The position numbers and the translations under genes are program-made. A stretch of DNA of 5,380 bases from an uncultured Rhodoferax sp. GTDB lineage: Bacteria; Pseudomonadota; Gammaproteobacteria; Burkholderiales; Burkholderiaceae_C. The DNA is taken from NCBI GenBank assembly GCA_936943465.1, contig CAKZJN010000197.1, positions 1-5,380 of the forward strand, written 5' to 3'. The notes under the pieces are model-generated. The model was not told where the DNA came from, made no database searches, and saw nothing but the letters and a program-made list of their open reading frames with translations. This document shows, one piece after another, positions 1 through 5,380 of this stretch (positions within the stretch are counted from its first letter, which is position 1; each line of letters starts with the position of its first letter).

Positions 1-272
1 GCCATCACGATGGCACGGTCGGCGTCTTTGTTCAGGGGGCGGTCGTCTCCCTTGCCCAGGCGCTTGACCGAGGCATCGGTGTTGAGGGCCACGATCAGGC
101 TGCCGCCCAGCGCCCTTGCCTGCGCCAGGTACATCACGTGGCCCCGGTGCAGCACATCGAAAACCCCGTTGGTGAACACCCAGGGGCGGGGCAGCGCCTT
201 CAAGACAGCGGCTAGGTCGTCGCGTTGGCGGATTTTGCGGAGGAATTCAGGGGCGGTGTCTGGAGCGTGCAT
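1..272 (-). CDS. rfaE2: D-glycero-beta-D-manno-heptose 1-phosphate adenylyltransferase, 5' part (C-terminus outside window)
   Basis: This cytoplasmic enzyme transfers AMP from ATP to heptose 1-phosphate, giving the ADP-heptose precursor of the LPS inner core. Ninety codons are visible. The nucleotidyltransferase signature is clear: the strand and loop WVFTNGVFDVLHRGH (residues 31-45) contains the HxGH motif as His42-Arg-Gly-His45, followed by MYLAQARALG and the LIVALNTDASVKRL segment (residues 59-72) and RPLN. The ATG at 272-270 is the start because an in-frame TAG lies three codons upstream (284-282). No strong Shine-Dalgarno sequence precedes it. Only about 30 residues come before the catalytic loop, so this is the stand-alone adenylyltransferase and not the C-terminal half of a bifunctional HldE kinase fusion. 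It is transcribed divergently from the HD-GYP-like gene. About half of a family-sized protein is present. The family assignment is very secure. Confidence 0.9.
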   Translation of the reverse strand, partial: MHAPDTAPEFLRKIRQRDDLAAVLKALPRPWVFTNGVFDVLHRGHVMYLAQARALGGSLIVALNTDASVKRLGKGDDRPLNKDADRAIVM

Positions 273-323
273 AGCGGGATGCTAGCAGGGCTTTAGCCTG
301 TGGTTTGCAGGGTAATTCGGGCC

Positions 324-352
324 TTGCCGCCAAACTGAAAAGGCATAATCTT
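324..352 (+). promoter_or_regulatory. Weak candidate sigma-70-type promoter in the divergent gap
   Basis: The 88-bp gap between the divergent starts must hold promoters for both genes. On the plus strand, TTGCCG (324-329) is followed after 17 bp by AATCTT (347-352); an overlapping CATAAT (344-349) is a better -10 box but lies only 14 bp from that -35 box. Transcription would begin only a few bases before the ATG at 361, which agrees with the lack of a Shine-Dalgarno sequence there. The match is poor. I saw no convincing promoter on the minus strand. Confidence 0.2.
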
Positions 353-360
353 TTGGCTTT

Positions 361-1593
361 ATGAATCTCATCCCGGTTGAAATCGACTCTATCCGTATTG
401 GATACCCGCTGCCCTGCGATCTGGTAGACCAGGGCGGTGTGCTGTTGGCGCGCAAAACCTTTGTGGTGGCGTCCAAAGACGACCTGGTGACGTTTTACAA
501 CCGCAATGGCGGCCTGTTCATCGACGGTGTGGACGCCGAGGCCCTGCGCAAGGCCTATGTCGACCAGTTGCAGACCATGATGCGCAAGGACAAGTCGATT
601 GGCGAAATCGCCGATTCCAAGCTCATGGTGGACAAGGCCGTCAAGCGTGCCACCACCGAGACCAGTGACCGGCTGGACTGGCGCGATCTGCAGGTGGAGG
701 CGCACATATTGCTGCGCGACCCTAATCGCGAACACTTTCTGGAGCGACTGGAACACGTGCAAAGCGTGCTGGCGCAGGAGATTCAGCGCAACCCCAACGG
801 CGTGCTTTTTTCGCTGATGCAATTGGCGGCCTCGGAGACCGAGATGTACAGCGCCACCCACGCCATGCTGGTGAGCGTGATGTGCAGCATCGCGGCCGGC
901 GAGGTACTGAGCTGGCCCGAGCCGATCATTGCCCTGCTGCGCAAGGCGGCGCTCACCATGAATGTGTCGATGTCCGAATTGCAGGACCGCCTGTGCACCC
1001 AAAAGCGCCCACCCGACGAGAACCAGACCGCGCAGATTGAGACCCACGCGCAGCGTTCCGTGGACCTTCTGCACGCGGTGGGTATCAACGACCCGATCTG
1101 GATCGAGGCGGTGGCGGGCCACCATGCCCAAAGCCCGGGGAGCATGCGCAGCAAAACACCGGCGCAGCGCCTGGCCCGCCTGATTCAGCGCGCCGATATG
1201 TTTGCCGCACGGCTGGCACCGCGCGCCTCACGCGCAGCCGTGGCGCCCGCCGTGGCCATGCAGGCCTGCTATTTCGACGAAAACAAGCAGGTGGACGAGG
1301 CCGGCGCGGCGCTGATCAAGGCGGTCGGCATTTACCAACCCGGCTCCTATGTACGCCTGGCGACCGATGAGGTTGCCGTGGTGGTGCGCCGGGGCGCCAA
1401 CACCAGCACACCGCGCGCGGCTGTGGTGCTTAACCGCAGTGGCATGCCCACCGCCGAGCACGCCCTACGCGACACCAGCAACAAGGACTATCGCGTGGTG
1501 GCCAGCGTGGCGCACAGCGAAGTCAAGGTCAAAATTCAGTTGGAACGCCTGCTTCCGCTGACCCAAGCCACCGCCTCCGACCGCCCCTGGTAG
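361..1593 (+). CDS. Degenerate HD-GYP-domain protein, probably not a working phosphodiesterase
   Basis: This 410-residue soluble protein is laid out like an HD-GYP protein. Residues 1-60 form an N-terminal domain (GYPLPCD and GGVLLAR motifs) of the kind found before HD-GYP domains. Residues 160-290 form the helical HD-type domain, and residues 325-398 resemble the small beta-rich tail that often follows (YQPGSYVRLATDEVAVVVRR). Intact HD-GYP domains cleave cyclic di-GMP with a bi- or trinuclear metal centre. Here His167, His229, His254-His255 and Asp279 line up with metal-ligand positions, but the catalytic AALLHD block reads AALTMN, so His-Asp is Met200-Asn201. The following Lys and the GYP motif are also absent (HHAQSPGS). 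I infer a non-catalytic signalling or partner-binding role, possibly as a cyclic di-GMP sensor. The ATG at 361 fits because the N-terminal domain begins at once. No Shine-Dalgarno sequence is visible. The target process is unknown. Confidence 0.8.
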   Translation: MNLIPVEIDSIRIGYPLPCDLVDQGGVLLARKTFVVASKDDLVTFYNRNGGLFIDGVDAEALRKAYVDQLQTMMRKDKSIGEIADSKLMVDKAVKRATTETSDRLDWRDLQVEAHILLRDPNREHFLERLEHVQSVLAQEIQRNPNGVLFSLMQLAASETEMYSATHAMLVSVMCSIAAGEVLSWPEPIIALLRKAALTMNVSMSELQDRLCTQKRPPDENQTAQIETHAQRSVDLLHAVGINDPIWIEAVAGHHAQSPGSMRSKTPAQRLARLIQRADMFAARLAPRASRAAVAPAVAMQACYFDENKQVDEAGAALIKAVGIYQPGSYVRLATDEVAVVVRRGANTSTPRAAVVLNRSGMPTAEHALRDTSNKDYRVVASVAHSEVKVKIQLERLLPLTQATASDRPW

Positions 1594-1596
1594 GCC

Positions 1597-1638
1597 GGCG
1601 CAGCGCCCTCCCCCCGCACCCCTTCGCATCCCCTCGCC
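1597..1638 (+). terminator. Possible Rho-dependent termination region (C-rich, G-poor) after the HD-GYP-like gene
   Basis: Just after the TAG at 1591-1593, GGCG-CAG-CGCC (1597-1607) can form only a tiny hairpin with no T-run. It leads into a strongly C-rich stretch: 1604-1638 has 24 C and 4 G among 35 bases. C-rich, G-poor RNA is the kind of sequence Rho loads on. Together with the change in gene content downstream, this suggests that transcription of the upstream gene ends here and that the lipid operon has its own promoter. No intrinsic terminator with a U-tract is present. Confidence 0.25.
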
Positions 1639-1644
1639 GGGAGG

Positions 1645-1677
1645 TAAAACCCTGTCCACGTCAGGGTCATAAAACCC
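1645..1677. repeat. Perfect 6-bp dyad flanked by an 8-bp direct repeat (TAAAACCC)
   Basis: TAAAACCC occurs at 1645-1652 and again at 1670-1677, 25 bp apart start to start. Between and overlapping them is the inverted repeat ACCCTG (1649-1654), 7-nt centre TCCACGT, CAGGGT (1662-1667). The dyad spans 19 bp. It lacks a following T-run on the plus strand, so it is a poor terminator. Its position about 65-85 bp before the first gene of the operon suits a regulator-binding site. The regulator is unknown. Confidence 0.35.
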
Positions 1678-1698
1678 ATCGATTCGATTTATTACCAA

Positions 1699-1717
1699 TC
1701 AGTCACAAAATAACTGA
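1699..1717 (+). promoter_or_regulatory. Dyad TCAGT-N9-ACTGA next to the ribosome binding site of the FAD oxidoreductase gene
   Basis: TCAGT (1699-1703) and ACTGA (1713-1717) are perfect inverted arms around the AT-rich centre CACAAAATA. The right arm runs directly into the Shine-Dalgarno-like GAAAGG (1716-1721), 10 bases before the ATG at 1732. Around it the DNA is unusually AT-rich for this window (about 1669-1730), as expected for a promoter or operator. No good sigma-70 pair could be fixed: TTTATT (1688-1693) with TAACTG (1711-1716) has 17-bp spacing but weak boxes. A TGATCC-type ECF -35 element, as used for the Rhodobacter singlet-oxygen regulon, was not found. Confidence 0.3.
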
Positions 1718-1731
1718 AAGGTTTAAATCAC

Positions 1732-3036
1732 ATGAAAATTGCCATCATCGGTTCGGGCATCTCGGGTTTGGCGGCCGCCCACCGCCTCAACGACCAGGCT
1801 CACCTCACGCTGTTTGAGGCCGGAAGCTACTTTGGCGGCCACACCCACACGGTGGACGTGACGCTGCCCGGCCCGAACGGCCCGGTCACGCAGGGCGTGG
1901 ACACCGGCTTTCTGGTGTTTAACGAGCGCACCTACCCGAACCTGATTGCGTTGTTTGCCGAACTGGGCATTGAGACAGCGCGCTCGGACATGTCATTCTC
2001 GGTACAAGTGCCCCACCCCCGCGGCAGAACGCCGCTGGAGTGGAGCGGCTCCTCGCTGGACACGGTGTTTGCCCAACGCCGTAACCTGCTGCGCCCACGC
2101 TTCTGGAAGATGCTGCGCGATGTGGTGCGCTTCAACAAGCTGGCCACGGAGCTGGCCGAGATCGGCGCCGACGAGAGCCTGCGCCAGCCGCTGGCGGACT
2201 TTCTGCAGGCACATAACTTTTCGGCCGAGTTCCGCGACTGGTACTTCCTGCCCATGCTGGGATGCATCTGGAGTTGCCCGACCGATCAGATGCTGCGCTT
2301 TCCGGTGGCCACCATGATCCGCTTCTGCCACAACCACGGCCTGATTCAGGTGAGCAACCGGCCGCAGTGGTGGACGGTTACCGGCGGTGCGCGCCAGTAT
2401 GTCGAGAAGATCGTGGCGGGCATTGCCGACAAGCGACTGAACACACCGGTTGAAGCCATCCGGCGCGACCTGCACGGCGCCTGGATCACGTCCAAAGGCC
2501 AGACCGAGCGTTTTGACGCGGTGGTGCTGGCCTGCCACTCCGACCAGGCGCTGCGCCTGTTGTCGGACGCCAGCCTGGCCGAGCGGGCTACGCTGGGTGC
2601 AATTCGTTACCAGCCCAACCAGGCCGTGCTGCACACCGACATTTCGGTGCTGCCGCGCAGCCGCCGCGCCTGGGCCTCCTGGAATTACCAGCGCTCCGCC
2701 GATGCCTCGCAAGAAGAGTCGCGCGTCTGCCTGCACTACCTGCTGAACCGCCTGCAGCCCTTACCGTTTAATGACAGCGTGGTGGTGTCGCTCAACCCGG
2801 TGCAGCCGATAGCAGAACAGCACGTGCTGGGCCGCTACGACTACGAGCACCCGGTGTTCGATCTGGTGGCTATTCAGGCCCAAAAGCAAGTGGCGGCCCT
2901 GCAAGGGCAGCGCGGCACCTATTACTGTGGAGCCTGGACGGGTTACGGCTTTCATGAAGACGGTCTGAAGTCCGGCCTGGACGTTGCCCGCCGCATCCAG
3001 CCGATGCTGAATGTGACCGAATTGCTGGCGGCTTGA
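1732..3036 (+). CDS. FAD-dependent oxidoreductase (amine-oxidase/phytoene-desaturase-like fold, COG2907 type)
   Basis: This 434-residue flavoprotein is complete. The N-terminal Rossmann fold binds FAD: GSGISG (residues 7-12), the ribose-binding acidic residue Glu29 in LFEAG, then GGHTHTV (35-41), a hallmark of this subgroup. Further family motifs are VDTGFLVFNERTYPNL (57-71), PMLGCIWSCP (174-183), WWTVTGGARQYVEKI (213-227), QPNQAVLHTD (294-303), WASWNY (314-319), and the C-terminal flavin-contact block CGAWTGYGFHEDGLKSG (399-415). There is no signal peptide or membrane span. The ATG has GAAAGG ten bases upstream, the best ribosome binding site in the run. It heads a four-gene run with a DUF1365 protein and a Cfa-like methyltransferase, which argues for a lipid or acyl-chain substrate despite the usual amine oxidase label. 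A role as an acyl-chain desaturase, like UfaD of furan fatty acid synthesis, is my inference. The family call is firm; the reaction is not. Confidence 0.92.
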   Translation: MKIAIIGSGISGLAAAHRLNDQAHLTLFEAGSYFGGHTHTVDVTLPGPNGPVTQGVDTGFLVFNERTYPNLIALFAELGIETARSDMSFSVQVPHPRGRTPLEWSGSSLDTVFAQRRNLLRPRFWKMLRDVVRFNKLATELAEIGADESLRQPLADFLQAHNFSAEFRDWYFLPMLGCIWSCPTDQMLRFPVATMIRFCHNHGLIQVSNRPQWWTVTGGARQYVEKIVAGIADKRLNTPVEAIRRDLHGAWITSKGQTERFDAVVLACHSDQALRLLSDASLAERATLGAIRYQPNQAVLHTDISVLPRSRRAWASWNYQRSADASQEESRVCLHYLLNRLQPLPFNDSVVVSLNPVQPIAEQHVLGRYDYEHPVFDLVAIQAQKQVAALQGQRGTYYCGAWTGYGFHEDGLKSGLDVARRIQPMLNVTELLAA

Positions 3037-3056
3037 GCCAACCATCAGCCCCGACC

Positions 3057-3839
3057 ATGCCCACCCACATGACGCCCCCGGCCACCGCTCAGATCGGCTT
3101 TGGGCAGGTGCGCCATCGCCGGCTTAAGCCGGTGGGCAACGCATTTGCCTACGGCACCTACTTCTTGATGTTGCCGATGCGCAGCCTGCAACAAAACGGG
3201 CCGGGAGCGCTGGCACGCAACCGCTTTGCAGCATTGTCCTTTTTCGATCAGGACCATGGCGATGGCCGCACCGCGGAAGCGGGTGGCGCCTTGGCCTGGC
3301 TGGATGAGTTGCTTGTGTCCGAGGGCATCAGCGATGCGGTCGGCGAAGTCTGGTTGCATTGCTACCCGCGTGTGCTGGGCTTCACTTTCAAACCGGTGAG
3401 TTTCTGGTACTGCCACGACGCAAATGACGCATTGCGCGCCATCGTGGTGGAGGTCAACAACACCTTTGGCGAGCGCCACTGCTATGTGCTGGACCGCCCG
3501 GTGTTCGGGCGCGAGTTGCGTGCCGACAAGGTGTTTCACGTCTCACCCTTTTGCCCGGTGGAAGGCAACTACCGTTTTCGCTTTATGACCACACCCGACC
3601 GACAGCGCACGGTGGCCCGCATTGATTACGACGACGCCACCGGCCCGTTGATTGAAACCAGCGTGAGTGGCGCGCTGGAGCCTCTCAGCGCCGCCAGCGT
3701 ACGACGCGCCTTGTGGCGCTACCCGGCCATGACACTGGGCGTAGTGGCCCGCATTCATTGGCAGGCCCTGAAGCTGTGGCTCAAGCGCGCCCCCTTCTTT
3801 GGCAAACCGCCCCTGCCGTCCGCTTTTGTGACCCGCTAA
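3057..3839 (+). CDS. DUF1365 family protein, candidate acyl-chain-modifying partner
   Basis: The protein is 260 residues from this ATG. Family motifs appear in order: GQVRHRRLKPVGNAFAYG near the N-terminus (about residues 16-33), LGFTFKPVSFWYCHD (107-121), EVNNTFGERHCYVL (132-145), KVFHVSPFCPVEGNY (158-172), and the C-terminal PAMTLGVVARIHWQALKLW block (223-241). This matches DUF1365 over nearly its full length. The biochemical function of the family is not settled. Its constant company with the FAD oxidoreductase and the Cfa-like enzyme points to lipid modification, and I consider it a candidate for the oxygen-inserting step (UfaO-like). The start is uncertain: TTG at 3033 overlaps the previous stop (TTGA) and would add eight residues, while ATG at 3069 would remove four. 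None has a clear Shine-Dalgarno sequence, and the conserved region begins after all of them. No signal peptide is seen; the C-terminal helix is amphipathic and could touch the membrane. Confidence 0.9.
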   Translation: MPTHMTPPATAQIGFGQVRHRRLKPVGNAFAYGTYFLMLPMRSLQQNGPGALARNRFAALSFFDQDHGDGRTAEAGGALAWLDELLVSEGISDAVGEVWLHCYPRVLGFTFKPVSFWYCHDANDALRAIVVEVNNTFGERHCYVLDRPVFGRELRADKVFHVSPFCPVEGNYRFRFMTTPDRQRTVARIDYDDATGPLIETSVSGALEPLSAASVRRALWRYPAMTLGVVARIHWQALKLWLKRAPFFGKPPLPSAFVTR

Positions 3840-3880
3840 GCCCGAAGTTTCACCCCCTATTCACTTGGAATGCAACGCCC

Positions 3881-5116
3881 ATGAACACCAAAACCCTGGA
3901 CTCCGCCGTTGAAAGCTTCGCCCTTCCGCATGGCACCCCGGCGGCCGCCCGCAGCGTCTTGCGCCTGCTGAAGCGCCTGCGCCACGGCAGCCTGACGGTG
4001 CAGTTGCCCGATGGCAGCATGCAGCGCTTTGGCGGCGACGCCATGCCGCACGCCACACTGGCGCTGCACAACTGGAACGTCTGTGGCGCCGCGCTGAAGT
4101 CGGGTGACATTGGTTTTGCCGAAAGCTTTATTGCCGGCGACTGGAGCACGCCCAACCTGACCGATCTGCTGCGCGTGCTCATTAGCAACCGGGCCGAGGT
4201 GGAAAGCGTGATTTACGGCAGTTGGGTCGGACGCCTGGCCTACCGCGCGCGGCACTTGCTGAACCGCAACACGCGCGCCAACAGCCAGAAAAACATCCAC
4301 GCCCATTACGACCTGGGCAACGGCTTTTACAGCCTGTGGCTGGACGCCACCATGAACTATTCCAGCGCCCTGTTCGGAGGCGATTTCAAGCTGCCGATGG
4401 AAGCGGCACAGCACGCCAAGGTGCGCCGGGCGCTGACGCAGGCGGGTGTGCAGCCGGGCGACCGGGTGCTGGAAATTGGTTGCGGCTGGGGCGCGTTGGC
4501 CGAAATGGCGGCTTGTGACCTGCAGGCCCATGTCACCGGTGTCACCCTCAGCACCGAGCAACTGGAGTTTGCGAAGACCCGGATGCAGCTTCTGGGCGTT
4601 GCCGATCAGGCCGATTTGCGCCTGCAGGACTACCGCGACATCAACGATGCGCCGTTTGACGCGATCTGCTCGATTGAAATGGTGGAAGCGGTCGGACGTG
4701 AATACTGGCCCACCTACTTCAGCACGGTGGCCCGATTGCTCAAGCCGGGCGGCCGTGCCTGCGTTCAGAGCATCGTGATCGACGATGCGTTTTACGAGCG
4801 CTACATCCACTCCACCGATTTCATTCAGCAATACATTTTCCCAGGGGGCTGCCTGCCCAGCCCCACCGTCTTCCGGCAACAGGCCGAAGCCGCAGGGCTG
4901 GAGGTGGTGGAGAGCCTGGCCTTCGGACCGGACTATGCCGAAACCCTGCGCCGCTGGCGCGACACCTTTATGGCCCGCCGCCCGGAAGTACTGGCCCAGG
5001 GCTTTGACGAGCGCTTCCTGCGCATCTGGGAGTTTTATCTGGCGTACTGCGAGGCCGCGTTCGACGAGCGCAACATCGACGTAATGCAGTACACGCTGCG
5101 CAAACCGCTGGCCTGA
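3881..5116 (+). CDS. SAM-dependent methyltransferase of the cyclopropane-fatty-acid synthase family (atypical active site)
   Basis: This is a complete 411-residue protein that should methylate unsaturated acyl chains of membrane phospholipids from S-adenosylmethionine. The N-terminal 135 residues form the helical lipid-facing domain. The catalytic domain follows: HYDLGNGFY (142-150), the SAM motif VLEIGCGWG (196-204), VTLSTEQLEFA (221-231), LQDYRDIND (248-256), MVEAVG (267-272), YIFPGGCLPS (318-327) and FGPDY (348-352). Compared from memory with E. coli Cfa, Glu269, Ile298 and Tyr352 match the bicarbonate-site residues Glu239, Ile268 and Tyr317, but Cys139 is Ser162 and His266 is Gln296. This suggests a subgroup that leaves a methylated alkene, as UfaM does, instead of closing a cyclopropane ring. 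The chosen ATG has GGAA ten bases upstream; the longer in-frame reading from 3713 lies inside the DUF1365 gene and is rejected. The gap to the previous gene is 41 bp, so co-transcription is likely. Confidence 0.92.
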   Translation: MNTKTLDSAVESFALPHGTPAAARSVLRLLKRLRHGSLTVQLPDGSMQRFGGDAMPHATLALHNWNVCGAALKSGDIGFAESFIAGDWSTPNLTDLLRVLISNRAEVESVIYGSWVGRLAYRARHLLNRNTRANSQKNIHAHYDLGNGFYSLWLDATMNYSSALFGGDFKLPMEAAQHAKVRRALTQAGVQPGDRVLEIGCGWGALAEMAACDLQAHVTGVTLSTEQLEFAKTRMQLLGVADQADLRLQDYRDINDAPFDAICSIEMVEAVGREYWPTYFSTVARLLKPGGRACVQSIVIDDAFYERYIHSTDFIQQYIFPGGCLPSPTVFRQQAEAAGLEVVESLAFGPDYAETLRRWRDTFMARRPEVLAQGFDERFLRIWEFYLAYCEAAFDERNIDVMQYTLRKPLA

Positions 5117-5145
5117 GCCGCAGTTTCTCCGTCACTCCGCACGCC

Positions 5146-5380
5146 ATGGCGCAGCTCCTCTCCCTTGCCCGACGCGCCTGGCTGCGGCACGCAACTGCGC
5201 TGGCCTGCCTGAGTGCAACGGCCGGAGCACAAACCGTATTGGCCCAAGCGAAGGGAGTGGCTGAAAGCAACACAGCATTGCCCACGGAACTGGCCAGCGA
5301 AACGGCCTGGGCCTCGCCTTTGGGGCCGGCGCGCATGCGCTTTTTCGGGCTGGACATTTACGACGCGCGCTTGTGGGTGG
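5146..5380 (+). CDS. Exported chalcone-isomerase-like protein, 5' part (runs off window end)
   Basis: Seventy-eight codons are visible, starting 29 bp after the methyltransferase stop. The N-terminus looks like a Sec signal peptide: Arg-Arg at 9-10 and Arg14, a hydrophobic stretch with ATALACLSATAGA (16-28), and a likely signal peptidase I site after Ala-Gly-Ala28. Cys21 is not in a good lipobox. After a variable linker comes RMRFFGLDIYDARLWV (63-78), the start motif of bacterial chalcone-isomerase-like domains (Chalcone_3 type), where a small beta-strand carries G-x-x-x-Y-D-A-x-L-W. These bacterial proteins are not expected to make flavonoids; the fold is related to fatty-acid-binding proteins, so a periplasmic lipid-binding or helper role fits the operon. 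No other ATG, GTG or TTG lies in frame between the previous stop and this ATG, and no clear Shine-Dalgarno sequence is present. The call rests on one motif plus context. Confidence 0.75.
   Translation, partial: MAQLLSLARRAWLRHATALACLSATAGAQTVLAQAKGVAESNTALPTELASETAWASPLGPARMRFFGLDIYDARLWV

Noticed and set aside
10..285. Plus-strand open frame of 91 codons at the window start
   Set aside because: It is antisense to rfaE2, whose HxGH-containing motif is clear on the minus strand; the plus-strand translation is Arg/Ser/Ala-rich with no motif.
247..1131. Long open frame of 294 codons on the minus strand opposite the HD-GYP-like gene
   Set aside because: It is antisense to a gene with recognisable domain motifs, overlaps the start of rfaE2, and its translation is rich in His, Gln, Val and Gly as expected for a mirror frame of GC-rich coding DNA.
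1678..1688. Short palindrome ATCGA-T-TCGAT in the gap before the FAD gene
   Set aside because: Five-base arms with a one-base centre are common by chance, and no known regulator site was recognised; noted only as part of the AT-rich leader.
1686..1700. GATT-N7-AATC as a possible FNR-type site
   Set aside because: The FNR consensus needs TTGAT-N4-ATCAA; both spacing and arm sequence are wrong.
1993..2736. Minus-strand open frame of 247 codons opposite the FAD oxidoreductase
   Set aside because: Antisense shadow of a well-supported gene, with low-complexity composition and no motif.
3713..3880. N-terminal extension of the Cfa-like protein by 56 residues
   Set aside because: It would overlap the DUF1365 gene by more than 120 bases, its translation reads out of frame through that gene's conserved C-terminal block, and the ATG at 3881 gives a normal family start.
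3857..4879. Minus-strand open frame of 340 codons opposite the Cfa-like gene
   Set aside because: The plus strand encodes an unmistakable methyltransferase; the antisense translation has no recognisable motif.
5146..5230. Lipoprotein signal peptide for the chalcone-isomerase-like protein (Cys21)
   Set aside because: The residues before Cys21 are Ala-Leu-Ala, not a good lipobox, and the hydrophobic stretch continues to a typical signal peptidase I site after Ala28.

Overview
The window looks like chromosomal DNA of a GC-rich betaproteobacterium, most probably Burkholderiales of the Comamonadaceae type (Rhodoferax/Polaromonas-like). This rests on base composition, codon use, a stand-alone heptose-1-phosphate adenylyltransferase and the flavor of the encoded proteins; it is recognition from memory, not a search. 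No RNA gene, mobile element or CRISPR array was seen, and coding density is high.

Layout: (1) bases 1-272, minus strand, the 5' part of rfaE2, which makes ADP-heptose for the LPS core. (2) An 88-bp divergent gap. (3) 361-1593, plus strand, a 410-residue protein with a degenerate HD-GYP domain whose catalytic His-Asp pair and GYP motif are gone. (4) A 138-bp gap at 1594-1731 holding a C-rich, G-poor stretch, a perfect 6-bp dyad flanked by an 8-bp direct repeat, and a second dyad just before the ribosome binding site. (5) 1732-5380, plus strand, a tight run of four genes: a FAD-dependent amine-oxidase-like oxidoreductase, a DUF1365 protein, a methyltransferase of the cyclopropane-fatty-acid synthase family, and the start of an exported chalcone-isomerase-like protein that runs off the window.

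The four-gene run is the interesting part. FAD oxidoreductase + DUF1365 + Cfa-like methyltransferase is a recurrent bacterial module that I associate with modification of unsaturated acyl chains in membrane phospholipids, including the singlet-oxygen-induced furan fatty acid pathway of Rhodobacter (UfaM methyltransferase, UfaD desaturase, UfaO oxygen-inserting protein). Consistent with a reaction other than cyclopropanation, the methyltransferase keeps the SAM site but has Ser and Gln where E. coli Cfa has the bicarbonate-binding Cys139 and His266. The working model is: methylate a cis double bond, desaturate with the flavoprotein, then perform a further oxidation involving the DUF1365 protein, with the exported chalcone-isomerase-like protein in an unknown supporting or lipid-binding role. 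The product is inferred, not shown by the sequence.
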